The notes: generated from the letters alone by a model not told the origin. A DNA stretch of 64,000 bases from Melanocharis versteri (GCA_013397845.1 VZTG01006027.1:1450746-1514745), one strand, 5' to 3'. Shown: positions 35,896-48,366, counted from the first letter of the stretch. Numbers and translations are program-made.

Positions 35896-38800
35896 CTAAA
35901 ATGTAAATAAAGCTTATCTATTACACTGCAAATTATAAAAAGATAAAGTTGCTGCTGTGCTGAAGCTTAAGGATTGCAATGTTCTGAGTAACACAATAGA
36001 AATACATAAATAAAATACAACTTCCAAAACTGAATAGTTTTAAAGACTGGTTTACTAACCAAATTCTTACGGTAATTCTTTCAAAGTTACGCCTGGCTAG
36101 TTCAGATTTTTAGGAAAAAAACCTGCATCAGGAAAATATTGACAAAGTCTATAGTGCTAGCAATACATTAAAAAAAATAACGTTATGCAATTTTCTGCTC
36201 ATTACCAATAAAGTACTTCTACTTTTTTCCCCCAAGTAAGGTAAAATGCTTCTGTTAAAATAAAGGAGAAAATAAGACTCAAACTGTTGCAGAAGCCAGA
36301 CAAAGCCTCATTAAAGACATTCACAGACCTGCAAATAAAGTATCATTTAGGTGAAGCTATTATGAATGTCCAGGAGAAATTATTATTGTTTAGCATTGGG
36401 TAAAAGGTCAGGTACAAACAGAAATACACCGGACATTTTGTGTCCAGAGCTTACATTTTGATGAGGAGTTTCCAGCACTCAAGCTATATTTAAAATTCTG
36501 GCCATGCAGATGGCATGACAAATGTGCTTTCCATTTCAAACCAACAGAACAGCTTTCAAATATTTTGTGTTGTCCAATTAACATTTTTCTGGTAATGAAA
36601 CTGCAGTCTGATCTTTACTTTTTGTGGCTGCTCAAACAATTATCGGAATGCTACCACCCAGTGACACACAACCATTTTTTACTGCTACTGAGAGCTTTTG
36701 CCATGCAAGGGCTTTCAAGGTAAGTCAACGGGAGAAGGAGGCAGAATTCAACACCACAACTCTAAGGCCATCCAAGCAACCCAATGACTGAAAAAGCTTC
36801 TGTACAAAAAACAGGATTTTTAACCATACTTTCAAGATATGCAGAAAGTGTCTCTCTTGCTCTTTAATTTCTACGTAATTTGTCATAAGAGATATCAGGA
36901 AATGGATAATCTCGACTACGATTCATGTGACCAGAAACAGAGCTGTAAGTGCAGCATTTATACAGATTTTTTTTTTTTTTAATTAACAGTTTGCCTGTAG
37001 CTTCTGGCTCCCATTAAGTCACAGTTCAGCACTATGACCAGCCTGCTGTTGTTGTCATGGCACAACAAGTTCAGTCTTGCAATCCAATATCCTGCAAAGA
37101 GACTCTTCAGCTGCAGGACATGAAATACCTCAAAAAGAGGTGCAACACTCCTGACATGCTTGACAAGAAAATTAGCGTACAGCAGCGTGTGTGTGTGTGT
37201 CCGTATATATATAAATATACCTCAAAGTATTTCAAATTCTGTTCGCTGACAAAAGGAATTTCCCTCCCAAGTTGACTCATAATCTATGAGCTAAGAGCAA
37301 CAGCAGAGCTATCCCAACTATTTTGTGTTTAACAGGTTGCACGATAAGGCACTGAGAAAACTGAATTAAATCACACTGTTGTTTTTTTTTGCCTCTATCA
37401 AGCCAATCCCAAAACAACTGCCTTAGAAATTCATCATAAAATGAAGACACAGTCTTGAATTTTGGATAACTGATTTATGAATCAGGTGTTTAAAAAGACT
37501 CATAGCCAGCTTTATAGAGAAAATCTAACCAATTTTGAGAAGGTGATATGGCCCTTCTCATACTCCTATTGCTGAATTTTCAGTAGACTGCAATCATACT
37601 GGACTTGAACTACCAGTACTGGAAGACCTGGATCTTCTAGACACAGACCATTTCAGAAACAACACTCACAGCTCAGAAGAGATCACCTTCAAATCTATGG
37701 TTTTAGAGGTTCCCATGTACAGAACAACCACGAGTATGACAGGGAATCCTTAAAACTTTTCTTTTTTGGCAAAGTGCAAAGAAGCTTACTTGGTGAAAGC
37801 AAGGATACAAAATGCAATTTTAATGACAACTATCACTGAGTACTCTTGCTGACTATGGAGATATGGCTCCTAGTATTCATTAGGTGCCCTGCCAGGTAAT
37901 TAAATGGATTACTTGATAAAAACTGTTTGCAATTAATCACTCATAAGACCACTGTTTTAATAAACAGGTTTCAGGCTCCATTAGCTGATTTATTGAGTTC
38001 CTGTCAAATAATCAAGTCGGTCCAGCTGTTCATGCAAAATTACTGGCCAGCATAAAGATTACATAAAAACTGCCAGTCATAAACCAGCTGCAAAATAAGC
38101 TTGCAACGCTCATCACAATTATCTAGGACAAATATTTTGAACACTTCAGTACCTTTTTAGAATCCACATTCATTATTATTAGGTACTACTGCTTTGACAG
38201 AACTATCTTTTTGTCACCCCATCAACCCTGCTTGATGTTATTACAGTTCTTTAAGTTACATTTATGCTTTTATTAACCCCAAATATCAAACCAGCATTTT
38301 TATCTTGGGCTCCACCTGCCGGCCTTGAGACAAGCGTGTTTATAAACAGTCCAACCTTTTTTTTTTTTTTTAGACAGTAGTGTTTAAGCCAGATAAAACA
38401 GAGCTACCCCTTAAAATAGCAGCAACACTTAGCTGGCAAAAGAGGCAAACAATGTATTTTAGTACCTTCTTTGATCAAAGCTGACATTGCACTTGCAACA
38501 CCTGTTGTGAATATTATCCTTAAATTCTTAAATAGAAGCATACTGTAAGTCAGACTCAAATTCGGATATTCTGAAATTTACAATAATTAACAAAACACTA
38601 AGAAGAAAAAAACTGAAGAGAGGCTGTCATAGATACGGTAAGTACATAAACATTCAATCAAAAAGTCTTTATGCAGGTGCCATTCTCTCGAGCTCACATA
38701 AAAGCTGGTGCTGCAACTATGGGGATGAGACCAGCACATTGCATAGAGCTGGAGCTGTGAAGCAAATGTGCCCAACTCAGCCTGCTCCTCACTTAGCTGA

Positions 38801-41096
38801 GTCCCCACAGACCAAGGAGAGGAGAAGGTGAAAAAGATTAGGCCAGCACTGACTTCCACTTGCAACTTGATCCTGCAGCAAGTCCAAAGCTAGATCAAAA
38901 ACTGATTTTCGAGCTCCATTTCTGCAGAAAATGTGTCTTCAGAACCATCCTTAGAGATGCAGGAGGTGCCGTAGCTTAAAGAGTTCAAATAGAAAAGGCT
39001 AAGTTGTGGTACAACACTTGCTTTCTGATTTTCTTTTTGAAGACAATACAAGCCAGAATATACACACTATGCAAAGTGGCAAGGTCTGCAGGAAGGGGGG
39101 AGAAATCCTCTGCTCCAGGTTTGGGACAGTGAAGACTGCTCTCTGGATAATAAGCTTTTATAAATTCTAGTTGGCTTATTCCTAGTCAATAAGACAAGAG
39201 TTACCAAGGATGACATGATAGCAACAATCTCCCACTTCTGTAATGTTTCTAGTTTGCTGTCCAACTTATGCCTAATACACACAAACCAGCTTGACAAGAA
39301 CCACAAACATCCTGTAATTAAGCGTTCTGCTCCAAATGGCACTGCTAATTTGGAAATGACATTAAAGTAACTAACATTCTTGTTCTGTGCTACAGCACTC
39401 TGTCAGACAGCACAGTGTGTTGTTTTCCTCATTTGAAAGATCTGTTAAAAGCCTGAGTGGATGCACGCCAGCATAAGGTAGCATTTAGAGGGACTTTCAA
39501 GAGACCCAAACATGATAGATTGTCTACGTTCTTTTCATAGGGTTCTACCATCATTTGGTTGATTAGAAGCAATCAGTTCACAATTTGGCATAAAACTATT
39601 TTACCCTTAAGAATTCCCAGTAGCAGGCTTTGAAAAATGAAGCCATTTGTTATGTATTTTGTATTCACAAATGAAGTATCATAAATAACATCTGTCAGTT
39701 ACCACAGTGATCTCAATTGCTTCTCAACTGATCCAAAACTATTGTTTAGGTGCAGTCTAAAACACAGCTAAAAACCATTATTCACTGGAATCTGCTAGTT
39801 TTATGTACTACAACAATAACTCGTGGTCAGCAGAGTACAAAACTATTTTACTGTCTCTTTTGAGTATGTCCAAATGAAACCGAGCCATACAGTCCTCAAA
39901 TGCCCATAGAAGGGCCATAAAATTGGACGCATTTTCTTGCACCACCAAAATAAGATTATTTTTTAATAGCGAACATTAAAATCATCAAAAATAAGAGATG
40001 CTTGATTAGTTCTTAAAAGTAATCTATTTTTTTTGTCTCAGAATAAAGTGTCTCATGGCTGCATTTTTAAAGCATTTTACTGTTTTGTTTTTGCATTTCC
40101 CTTGTGCACCACATGCTCCACTGTAGCAATACTAATAACTAAAGATGAAGTGGAATAGATGGATCTATAATTTGATGACTTCCAGGTTGCTCCCTAAAGA
40201 CCATTTGTAATTAACCCAGGCTTTGTAACCCTACCAAGGTGAAGAGTCAGTCTTCACTGCAAGAGACAGCAATGCAAAGTACAACACTTATGAAACACAG
40301 AAAATAACATGTAAGGTGAACGGCACTCCCACAATTAATGCGCTAATTTTATTTTCAGCTGCTTAACTTCTCTCTGGCATTTTACTAGATTAGGTCCACT
40401 GTACAGCTCCCATGAGGAACAAACGCCATTAAACATAACCTTTCACCACACCATGTTTTAGAAACATTTACAAGGATGGAGTAAAACAGCCCTTGCCCCA
40501 GTTTCTCAAGAGCACGAGTTTCTCCTCAGTCACGGATCTGCAGACCCAGAGCCTTTTGCTAGGCTTGTTCCTTAGATAAAAGCCGTATTTTTAGCTTGTA
40601 CAATTCGTAAGTTTTCTTCGGTGAGGAACCACCAAAAGACATTAGCAGTTTTCAGTGTCTATCTGTGACTATTTCTTGACCTCAAAGGGTCACCACATAT
40701 TAAAACTTAATTTAAAAAGTACTTTATTACTCTTGTACACTTACAATTAGTCCTGTACGTGATGCAAGTACCAACCAGCCACCACCCACGCAGGAATGAA
40801 ATGCCATCGCACAACCAAAGAAAACAGGTGTGAACTGACACCTGAAAATACCCCCAGAGGTGCTGCTGGATAAATTTAGGATAAAAACCTTAAGCAAATG
40901 GCGCTCAAGAACAGCACCTTCCTTGGCGGAGAGGGCCGGGGCTGTGGCGGTGGCCAGGAACGGCACACGCAGCCCCCCGAACCAGGCGCCCGTCAGCTCC
41001 CGGCCGCTGGCGGCAGCTGAGGCGCCCCGGGGCCGTGTCCGAGCCCGCTCTGCAAGCACCGGGACCCCCGGCCCTCACTCCCTCCCCGCCTCCCTC
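35896..41096 (-). other. TANGO2: TANGO2 intron 1 (5' end inferred)
   Basis: About 5.2 kb from the inferred noncoding exon 1 to the first coding exon. It contains a T-rich run near 36966-36980, a (GT)n tract followed by (TA)n at 37186-37215 and poly(T) near 38357-38372. No coding exon was found. A minus-strand AATAAA at 40728-40723 lies close to the promoter and could end short, unspliced promoter-proximal transcripts. Confidence 0.5.
37186..37215. repeat. (GT)n followed by (TA)n microsatellite
   Basis: GTGTGTGTGTGTGT, then CCGTATATATATAAATAT, in TANGO2 intron 1. Confidence 0.8.
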
Positions 41097-41115
41097 ACTC
41101 ACCCCCGGCCCTCAC

Positions 41116-41116
41116 N
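41116..41116. other. Ambiguous base
   Basis: A single N in the TANGO2 CpG island, next to the tandem duplication. Confidence 0.95.
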
Positions 41117-41122
41117 CCGGCC

Positions 41123-41201
41123 CCGGCACCTTCCCTGTGCCCCGGAACCGGGGCCCGCCGGCACCGGCACCTTCCCTGCGCCCCGGACCGGGGCCCGCCG
41201 G
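41123..41201. repeat. 41-bp GC-rich tandem duplication in the TANGO2 promoter
   Basis: Two adjacent near-identical units, each beginning CCGGCACCTTCCCTG and ending CCGGGGCCCGCCGG, at a period of 41 bases with one substitution and one indel visible. A single N (41116) lies just before the array. Confidence 0.85.
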
Positions 41202-41379
41202 CCCTGCACCGCCGCGGGGTGTGTGTGAGGGGCCGGTGCGACTCGGCCCGGCATCCCCCAGCGCATCGGGGGAGTCACCTCATAGTGCATGAGCTGCTTC
41301 TTGGCTGCCTCAGCCTGCTGCCAGCATATCTGGTTTCAAGCTGAGACGGGAAATTCGGGCATTTGAAAAATTTTTTTTA

Positions 41380-41555
41380 GGGTGGTCAGGCATTGGAATA
41401 GATCGCCCAGGGAGGTGGCAGAGCCACCATCCCTGGACGTGTTTAAGATGTGGTAATGTGGTTTAGTGATTTATAGAGGCTTCAGTGGTAGTGCCAGGTT
41501 GGACTTCATGATCTTAAAGGTCTCTTCTAACCTTGCTGATTCTATGATTCTATGA
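41380..41555 (+). mobile_element. CR1 LINE 3'-end fragment
   Basis: It begins GGTGGTCAGGCATTGGAATA, continues CCCAGGGAGGTGGCAGAGCC and CATCCCTGGACGTGTT, and closes with GATCTTAAAGGTCTCTTCTA and the exact CR1 terminal repeat ATTCTATGATTCTATG. It is a different subfamily from the copy in the TANGO2 intron, lacking the GGTGCTGAGGCCC block. It is 5'-truncated and lies about 90 bp beyond the TANGO2 CpG island. Confidence 0.93.
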
Positions 41556-43890
41556 AGGTGTGAAGTAATAACATTAAATGACTGATCTGTGCTTCACAGC
41601 GCTCGTACCTCTGAGGACGGATATACCCAGGACCGGGCTGTTGACAATCTTAGCGGGTTTGGATGTAGCCCCTGACCCCTCAGAACAAGGCTGCTGTGTG
41701 GGATGCTGTTCCCCTGACCACCTTCAGCAGAGACTGTGCTTCCAGGAAGGCCACAAAGTCACTGAGCCCTGAGCTTGCAGTGGGATGAATTCCAGCCAGG
41801 ACAGCTTTCCTGAGGATTGCGGAAAACACAAGTGACAATATCAAATTTGCTTTCAGTTATTAGCACAGCATGATCAGAACTGATAATCAAACATTCAGTA
41901 AGTTTACCTAGATCTTCAGATTTAGGTTGGGATGGGATCTGTGTCACCTTTTTGTCCTACTGAAATATTAATATTTCATTATTCAAACAAAATCTCAAAC
42001 TTTATTTCTGACTTTTTTCATGGGTGGTAATAGAGGGTTTCAGCGTAGCCTGTAAATTACTAAATGTTTTATGGTGAAGCCTGTAAGGAGACACCATAAA
42101 AGCCTGGAGTGCTCTCCCAGGTTCTAACACCGATAAGCACAATACACACAATATGTGAAACATTAATTAGAAGAATTCCCAAGGGTATATGGATGTGTTA
42201 GGTGGCTTGTGAGGCAAAACCTTTCATCCTGGATACAGAAAACCTGGAGTCAATTGTCAGCTTTAGCATTGCTTTGGCATATGACGTTGAGCAAGTTCAT
42301 CTCAATGCTTTCCTTCTCTATCATCAACAATGGGATGATCGCATTGACCTTTGCAAGGTCTCTTGATATCTACTGATGAAAATTACTGGGTGAGTGTATG
42401 ATCATCATTCTTTGTACCACTGCTTCTGAAACACAATAATAGATTGCAGTTATTACCTTGAGATACATAAACCTAGAATGTATTTATGCTTTCAGGTACA
42501 GAGTTGTTATTTAAAGCAGTTATCTGATGACTAAATAGACAAATTATACAAATCTCCGTTACACTGAAATTGGTAAAATGCATGTACATTAAATGTAATG
42601 TATTGTTGTTTTTGGCACTCTGAGTCTCAAAGGATAGACTCATCACAGCAACCAAAGATTGTTTAGCTCCTATGCTCGATACCGATTTAAAATCTTCCGA
42701 TGATAATCTGCATGCCTTCAGCAGCAGTCATGTTCATGGGAAGAAGAAAGTGTCCATAGGCTTAAAACTTAACAATGTTTTTTACAGATTAGTTTTTTCT
42801 ATTTTTAATATATGTAGGAAGTAAGAATAGGTTCAGAGTCATTTAAAAAGCGTTTTAGGAGCCTGCACAAAACCAGTCCACTGCAAGTATTTGTGACTAC
42901 TGAATTCGGTAATCATTCTGACTCTTCTTTTTATTCTTGTGTCTACCTTTTGTTTTGCCTAAACCAGCCTGGTTATTGTTGCCCCTTCTAGAGCCTGTCC
43001 CACGGGATCAGTGTATAGCTCCCATTGTTTGTCAAACTCGAATAGACTGATCCCAAGCAGGCTCTCATTCTGTATCCACTTTAAGAGGGTACTACTGTCA
43101 GGGCAGAACGTCTCTTGGAGAAAGCTAAAATACAAGCAGAAGCTCAATAAAAGGCTTGTAGAATTGTCCTGAGTTACTCTCAAAAACTAAAAGAGAAATA
43201 GTCCTGACATTTATTTAAAGAGTTTGTTCTTCAATTGCTGGAATGCACATTATTTGGAATGCATAAAGCATCCTTAGATGGATTAAGTATCTTTTCCCTG
43301 AGAGGTCTCAAAAAGCAGCTGTAGAGAGGGGACTCAGAGGCCCTGACAGTTTTTAGAGATGAGTTCTTGCTCTGATTCAGTTTGATATCTCTATCAATTG
43401 TCTAGATGATGCAAGATATTTGTTAGTAAATTTTGTAGCCTAATAAATAAGTGGATAATTCACAACTGGTTACATAATCATCTGATGTGCCCAATGAAGT
43501 CATCGCAGTCCAGTGAATTGCATTTTTAATGTCATAAAATGCGAGGAAATGCATCTGGAAATAAAGAATGCAGGGATGGGGCTAGCATGGCAAAAAGTAC
43601 CTCAAAAAAGAATTTAGTTGTTACTATTTCAGTGTGACCTCTCAGGGTAATACTGTGGTAAACTGGTCTACTCTAACCATTTAATGTATAAAATACAGAA
43701 TATATAGTGTAGACAGGGGAGTGACACTGTCTTTGTCCACAGCACAGGGACACTGGAACGCTGCACCATTTCTGGCACCCACGGTTAAGGAGGGAGGAAA
43801 AACACAGGAAATTATTCAAAGGAGGTACATTAATGAAGGGGATAGATAACAAGATATAAAATAAGGGCGTAGGAAGCTCAAGCTATTCAG
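41556..43890. other. Intergenic region between TANGO2 and the next CpG island
   Basis: 2.3 kb of mainly unique DNA. A minus-strand frame at 42959-43183 has a possible splice acceptor but no recognised family. No other repeat was identified. Confidence 0.6.
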
Positions 43891-43919
43891 GTTACCCAAG
43901 ACAAAGCTGAGAGGTGACG

Positions 43920-44830
43920 ATGGCAGCGCACAGACCACTGCAAACGGCGAGAAGGTCAAGTGAGACAAATCCCTGCGGATCGCGTGCCAGCATCACCTGG
44001 CTGCGCTGCACCTGACGGGCCCTCTGCCACAGCATTTCAGCCACCAGCTGGGCCCGGAACCCCGGGGCGAACAGCTGTGCAAGGCAGCGTTCCGTTCCCG
44101 AGCGCAGAAGCCCTCCAGCCGCGCGGCGGGGCGGGGGCGCGTACCCATGCAGGGAGGTGACAGAAGGGTCTCTGCCGCTCCTGCCGAGCGCACATCGCCG
44201 GTGCTCCGCTCTCCCGCGCGGGCAGCGCGGCCCCGGCGCCGCTCCGNNNNNNNNNNNNNNNNNNNNNNNNNNNNNNNNNNNNNNNNNNNNNNNNNNNNNN
44301 NNNNNNNNNNNNNNNNNNNNNNNNNNNNNNNNNNNNNNNNNNNNNNNNNNNNNNNNNNNNNNNNNNNNNNNNNNNNNNNNNNNNNNNNNNNNNNNNNNNN
44401 NNNNNNNNNNNNNNNNNNNNNNNNNNNNNNNNNNNNNNNNNNNNNNNNNNNNNNNNNNNNNNNNNNNNNNNNNNNNNNNNNNNNNNNNNNNNNNNNNNNN
44501 NNNNNNNNNNNNNNNNNNNNNNNNNNNNNNNNNNNNNNNNNNNNNNNNNNNNNNNNNNNNNNNNNNNNNNNNNNNNNNNNNNNNNNNNNNNNNNNNNNNN
44601 NNNNNNNNNNNNNNNNNNNNNNNNNNNNNNNNNNNNNNNNNNNNNNNNNNNNNNNNNNNNNNNNNNNNNNNNNNNNNNNNNNNNNNNNNNNNNNNNNNNN
44701 NNNNNNNNNNNNNNNNNNNNNNNNNNNNNNNNNNNNNNNNNNNNNNNNNNNNNNNNTATTTTAATTTTTTTAAACATTTTTTCTTTTTTTTTTTTTGTAC
44801 GCCGCCTCCTTGAAGCCAGTAGCAGCAAGG
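43920..44830. promoter_or_regulatory. ARVCF: CpG island, inferred ARVCF promoter (contains gap)
   Basis: GC-rich, CpG-dense sequence on the left side of a gap, with T-rich then mixed sequence on the right. A plus-strand splice donor (GATG then GTGAGC, 44867-44872) follows. In human the gene diverging from TANGO2 at this place is ARVCF, an armadillo-repeat delta-catenin of cell junctions. The assignment rests on that synteny only. Confidence 0.5.
44247..44756. other. Assembly gap (510 N)
   Basis: An uninterrupted N run inside a CpG island; it probably hides the core of the promoter and part of the first exon. Long open frames across it are artefacts. Confidence 0.99.
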
Positions 44831-44866
44831 AAAATAAGCTGAGGACAGAGAAATAAGACGGAGATG
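44757..44866 (+). other. Candidate first-exon end of the plus-strand gene (ARVCF inferred)
   Basis: The segment after the gap ends at GAGATG followed by GTGAGC, a good donor. It is probably 5'UTR; no ARVCF coding sequence is visible. The start lies in or before the gap. A T-rich run at 44757-44796 argues that part of this stretch may not be exonic. Confidence 0.3.
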
Positions 44867-47800
44867 GTGAGCAGATCGCTGGGTTGGGGGGAATGAATGA
44901 GGTTGCCGGGCTATCTTCTGTGGGGTTCTTGCAGGGTGCAGTACGTTTTGGGGTGATTTTGCATCACGATTCCGGGCTAGACTTCTTTGTTTGGTGAAGG
45001 TTGCTGGTTCAGGTTTAACAGCGTTCATCAGTTTATTGTGAGATGCGCAACGAGGAGTTGATGTATGCGAATGCCTCAATTACATACGCAAGCCACACAC
45101 ACAAGCAACCCCTAAACAAACCAACATTGTAATAATCCTGCAATATGATGGGCAGCTCGTGTCATGGAGGGAAGTCATTGCTCAGGTTATTTGTGGCATG
45201 CATAGGAGATGAGTCCTTTTGTAGCAAAGACGAAACAAAACTAACCTATTTTTTCACACGCGCGAAATCCATTACAGACTTAAAAGCCGGAGTTAGGCGT
45301 TTTTATTTTTTAATTTTCGCTTTCCCTGCAGTATTGAGGTCCACGGTTAAAGCCTGACGTTTGTGGAAGTTAAAAAACTCTTTGAAATGTTCCGTTCCAG
45401 TGAATATGGAATAGTAAAGACTGTCTTTCTTGCTTTTTCTCGTTTTTTTCATGTAGGCACTTGTTTGTGTATGTGAAAGGGGGAAATCTTGTAACGCACT
45501 TTGCTTGTTACGCTGTACTGTTGTGCCTTTAGATAGGTCACAATGCAAAACGTGATTCATAGCATGTTAAAAAAAAGTCCTGAGCAGATTTTTTTAATCA
45601 AGCAAAGACCTGTTATCGTACCAATAGCTTAAACCCTAAGTACAAGTTTTGCGGGGGGGAGGCGGGAAACAGCCCTGCTGATTTGTGTTAATGGGAATGC
45701 TTTATGGTAAAAAATCCTGCTTCTAAATGACAGAATATTGACATTGGCTGATTGTAGCTTCCTGTGCATAGGGTACTGCAATCTGCTGAATACACTAGTC
45801 CTTTAAGGCTCCATAAATTTAGACAAATTTTGCTTACAAAATTGTGCAGGACTGCATGTAGCAGTAGTAAAATCTGAAATTCTAGTGATTTTAGAAATGT
45901 TGCAAGGCACTGCAAGAGAGAAAAAATACAGTTTCCTGTTAAATCTGCTATGGAAAAAAAGGAAAAGGTTTGTTGTAATAAGTAATACAGGGTATGCACA
46001 GTGACTAAAGTAGCTGCAGGGGCTGGAGAGTTTGGAGCTTGTATAGAAAAAGTAAGTTGTGAACTATGCTGGGGTCTTCATCACGTGTTGGGTATTTGGA
46101 TGGATGGCTCTTAAATTTATTTTAAGCAGCATCTCTGTCAATTCTTGTCTGAAATTTTTGAATTATGTGCTCCATTAGGCAAATGGGTTTATCTTCTCAT
46201 TGCTTGGCTAAAGGAATGCATTAGGAAGGCAAGGTTAGGAAGAACAATAGTTTGACTGCATAGTTTCACTGCATGGTTTATCCTCGTGTATTGTTCAGAG
46301 ATCACAGATTGTATTTTATTTGACACTGGTGATCTTTATAAAGTGGGCTTTGCTTATTTTTATGGCATAGTTGCTGTCAATGTAAATAAGTGAATTTCAG
46401 TCAATATAACCATAGTTTTGACTTACTATTTGGTTTAAATAGATGAAAAATAATTTCCTTCTTTAAAATTCATCTGTTAATTCAAAATCTCTGCAACTGA
46501 TTTCTGTCTCAGAAAGTTTTTGATTTTGGGTGAACCAGTAAGAGCTGCAAATAGAGGGAGTTTCCCATTTTATTGAGTTAGGACATGGTACTAGAAATGG
46601 CAAAATTCCTGCCTTTTGCTTATACTTCAAATTTTGTACAAACTGTAGTTTAGATTAGGTAACTTGTCCTGAAGACCATCTGTATGCATATTACAGTTAT
46701 ATAAAACTAAGCTTCTGTACTTCATTTTATGTAATGCAACACGGTATATCTGCAGTGCTTTTGGCGGATCTTGGGTAGTGTCAGAATTGATACACTGCAA
46801 AGAAAACCTGTTAGAATTCTCGTGCTACCAGGTTTATAGTTTGTTGCTCTTAATATTTTATTGTGTGAGTATAAATCATTGACACAGACATTGTAAACAA
46901 ATGCTGTTGCAGCCAAGTGTGATTTTACATTTGGCTTGTCTTTCCAGTTTAACCACAGTACGACAGTATTCTGTCAGGTCTGAGGGCATCCTAATAGCCA
47001 TCATAGTTAACTTTCAAAGCAGTTAGGTCCAATTTTTTACTTTCTTGTCTGTCCCTACAGAATAAGGAGGAAAAGGCCAACTCTAGGGTCACACCAATAT
47101 GGATAGGGAAGGAGTTTCACATGTGTTGCATGCAATTACCTTATTCAGACTTCATGTGTGTCTCCTGGAAATTAGTAATGAGATTTTTAAGATTAAAATC
47201 CACCTATTTCTAGAAAAAGTGTTCTTTCCATAATGCAAGACATTTAGAGTATACATGTTACTTTACAAACATCATATTTTCTTCAGAGAAGTGCATTAGT
47301 GGTGTCCTGGGTTTAAGCATTAAAATAAGAACAAGGAGTGTTTCAAGTATTCTCTTAAATTTCAGGTAGGATGTGGTCTACCTGTGAGCTGAAACAAGGC
47401 AGGTAACCACCTGAGCATCTGAGAAAAGAAGCAATCAGCTTAGGTAATGAAATGGCTTTTATTTCCTTCAGCTAACTTGTGTAAAACAAAGCCAACCCCA
47501 AGAAACTGCAGTGCAAGTGTTTTGTTCCCTATTTGTCCTTTTCACTCCTACCCTTGCATCTCACAGGCAGTCCAAAACAAACTGTAAAGCTACTTCTGGC
47601 ACAGTGTGCTGGGGTTCTAGAGGTCTACATTTTCTCTATTAGATTAGGTCACATTTGTTTTAGGTAGTATGTAAGAGAAATAGCTGATTCTAGTGAATCC
47701 AGTTCTTTTTGTGACTGGTTTTGTGCAACAGTCTAAGAACAGACAGCTTAATTTAGTAAAACTCAATCTTTCGAAAACCTGATAGTCAACCCCCTGGCAT

Positions 47801-48330
47801 ACACAATTTCAAGTAGCATTTGGTGTGTTGTCTGTAAATGGCTAATTATTTAATAGTAAGTGGACAACATCTATTACTCATCATTAATTTATATACACTG
47901 ATGAAACAAATTAGTATTTTGAAGTCCCGATGAGACTCATTGGTTGCCACTGTTTCAGGATAGTCTGACGTTTTGACCCACCAAAATAAATGCTTTTCTT
48001 GGAATATCAGCTAATCCTATGGATAAAAAACATGTAAGAGACACAGTAGGAATGTATATATGGGTGGCATTTTTAAAATTTTAATCTTTTGTAGAGAATG
48101 CTTCTATTTAGTTAATGAAGCTCATATCTAGTTACTCCTCATTCCTATAAAGACCATATATTTTCTTACAGTATTGTCATTACTGGGTGCTTACCATTGT
48201 TGGAACAAATGCTTCTTTCTGAAAATAATGAATCTTAACTAAGGCAGCATTATACCCTTGAAGTGACTGGCTTTATTGATTTTTTTTTTAACAGGTTACT
48301 TTATCAAATTCTGTAAAAACTGACACTGTG

Positions 48331-48366
48331 TTTATATATGTATATATATACACATGTATATATTTT
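48331..48366. repeat. TA/TG-rich simple repeat
   Basis: TTTATATATGTATATATATA followed by CACATGTATATATTTT. Confidence 0.8.

Larger units (their letters stand above)
17340..41250 (-). other. TANGO2: TANGO2 gene, complete coding region in eight exons
   Basis: TANGO2 (transport and Golgi organisation 2) is an NRDE-family protein. Loss in humans causes metabolic crises with rhabdomyolysis, and it is linked to heme trafficking and to mitochondrial and lipid metabolism. Coding segments are 35774-35829, 31623-31711, 31299-31418, 30207-30321, 23313-23383, 21805-21958, 19973-20077 and 18077-18197. They sum to 831 bp, that is 276 codons plus stop, the same length as the human protein. All introns are GT/AG and all split codons rejoin correctly. 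A noncoding first exon is inferred in the CpG island near 41.1 kb. DGCR8 lies downstream in the same orientation, as in human. Confidence 0.95.
40905..41290. promoter_or_regulatory. TANGO2: CpG-island promoter of TANGO2
   Basis: A compact, very GC-rich block bounded on both sides by AT-rich DNA, 5 kb upstream of the TANGO2 start codon. It contains a minus-strand donor consensus GTGAGT at 41102-41097, so the noncoding first exon probably covers about 41103-41250. No TATA or CCAAT box was obvious. A 41-bp tandem duplication lies inside (41123-41201). Confidence 0.75.

Noticed and set aside
41280..41345. Minus-strand frame reading WQQAEAAKKQLMHYE beside the TANGO2 island
   Set aside because: It looks protein-like, but the possible donor (GTGACT) is weak, the stretch is very short and I recognise no family. 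It may belong to the TANGO2 5' region.
43892..45079. 395-codon minus-strand frame and other frames crossing 44247-44756
   Set aside because: Artefacts of the N gap; the real sequence on either side shows no known protein.
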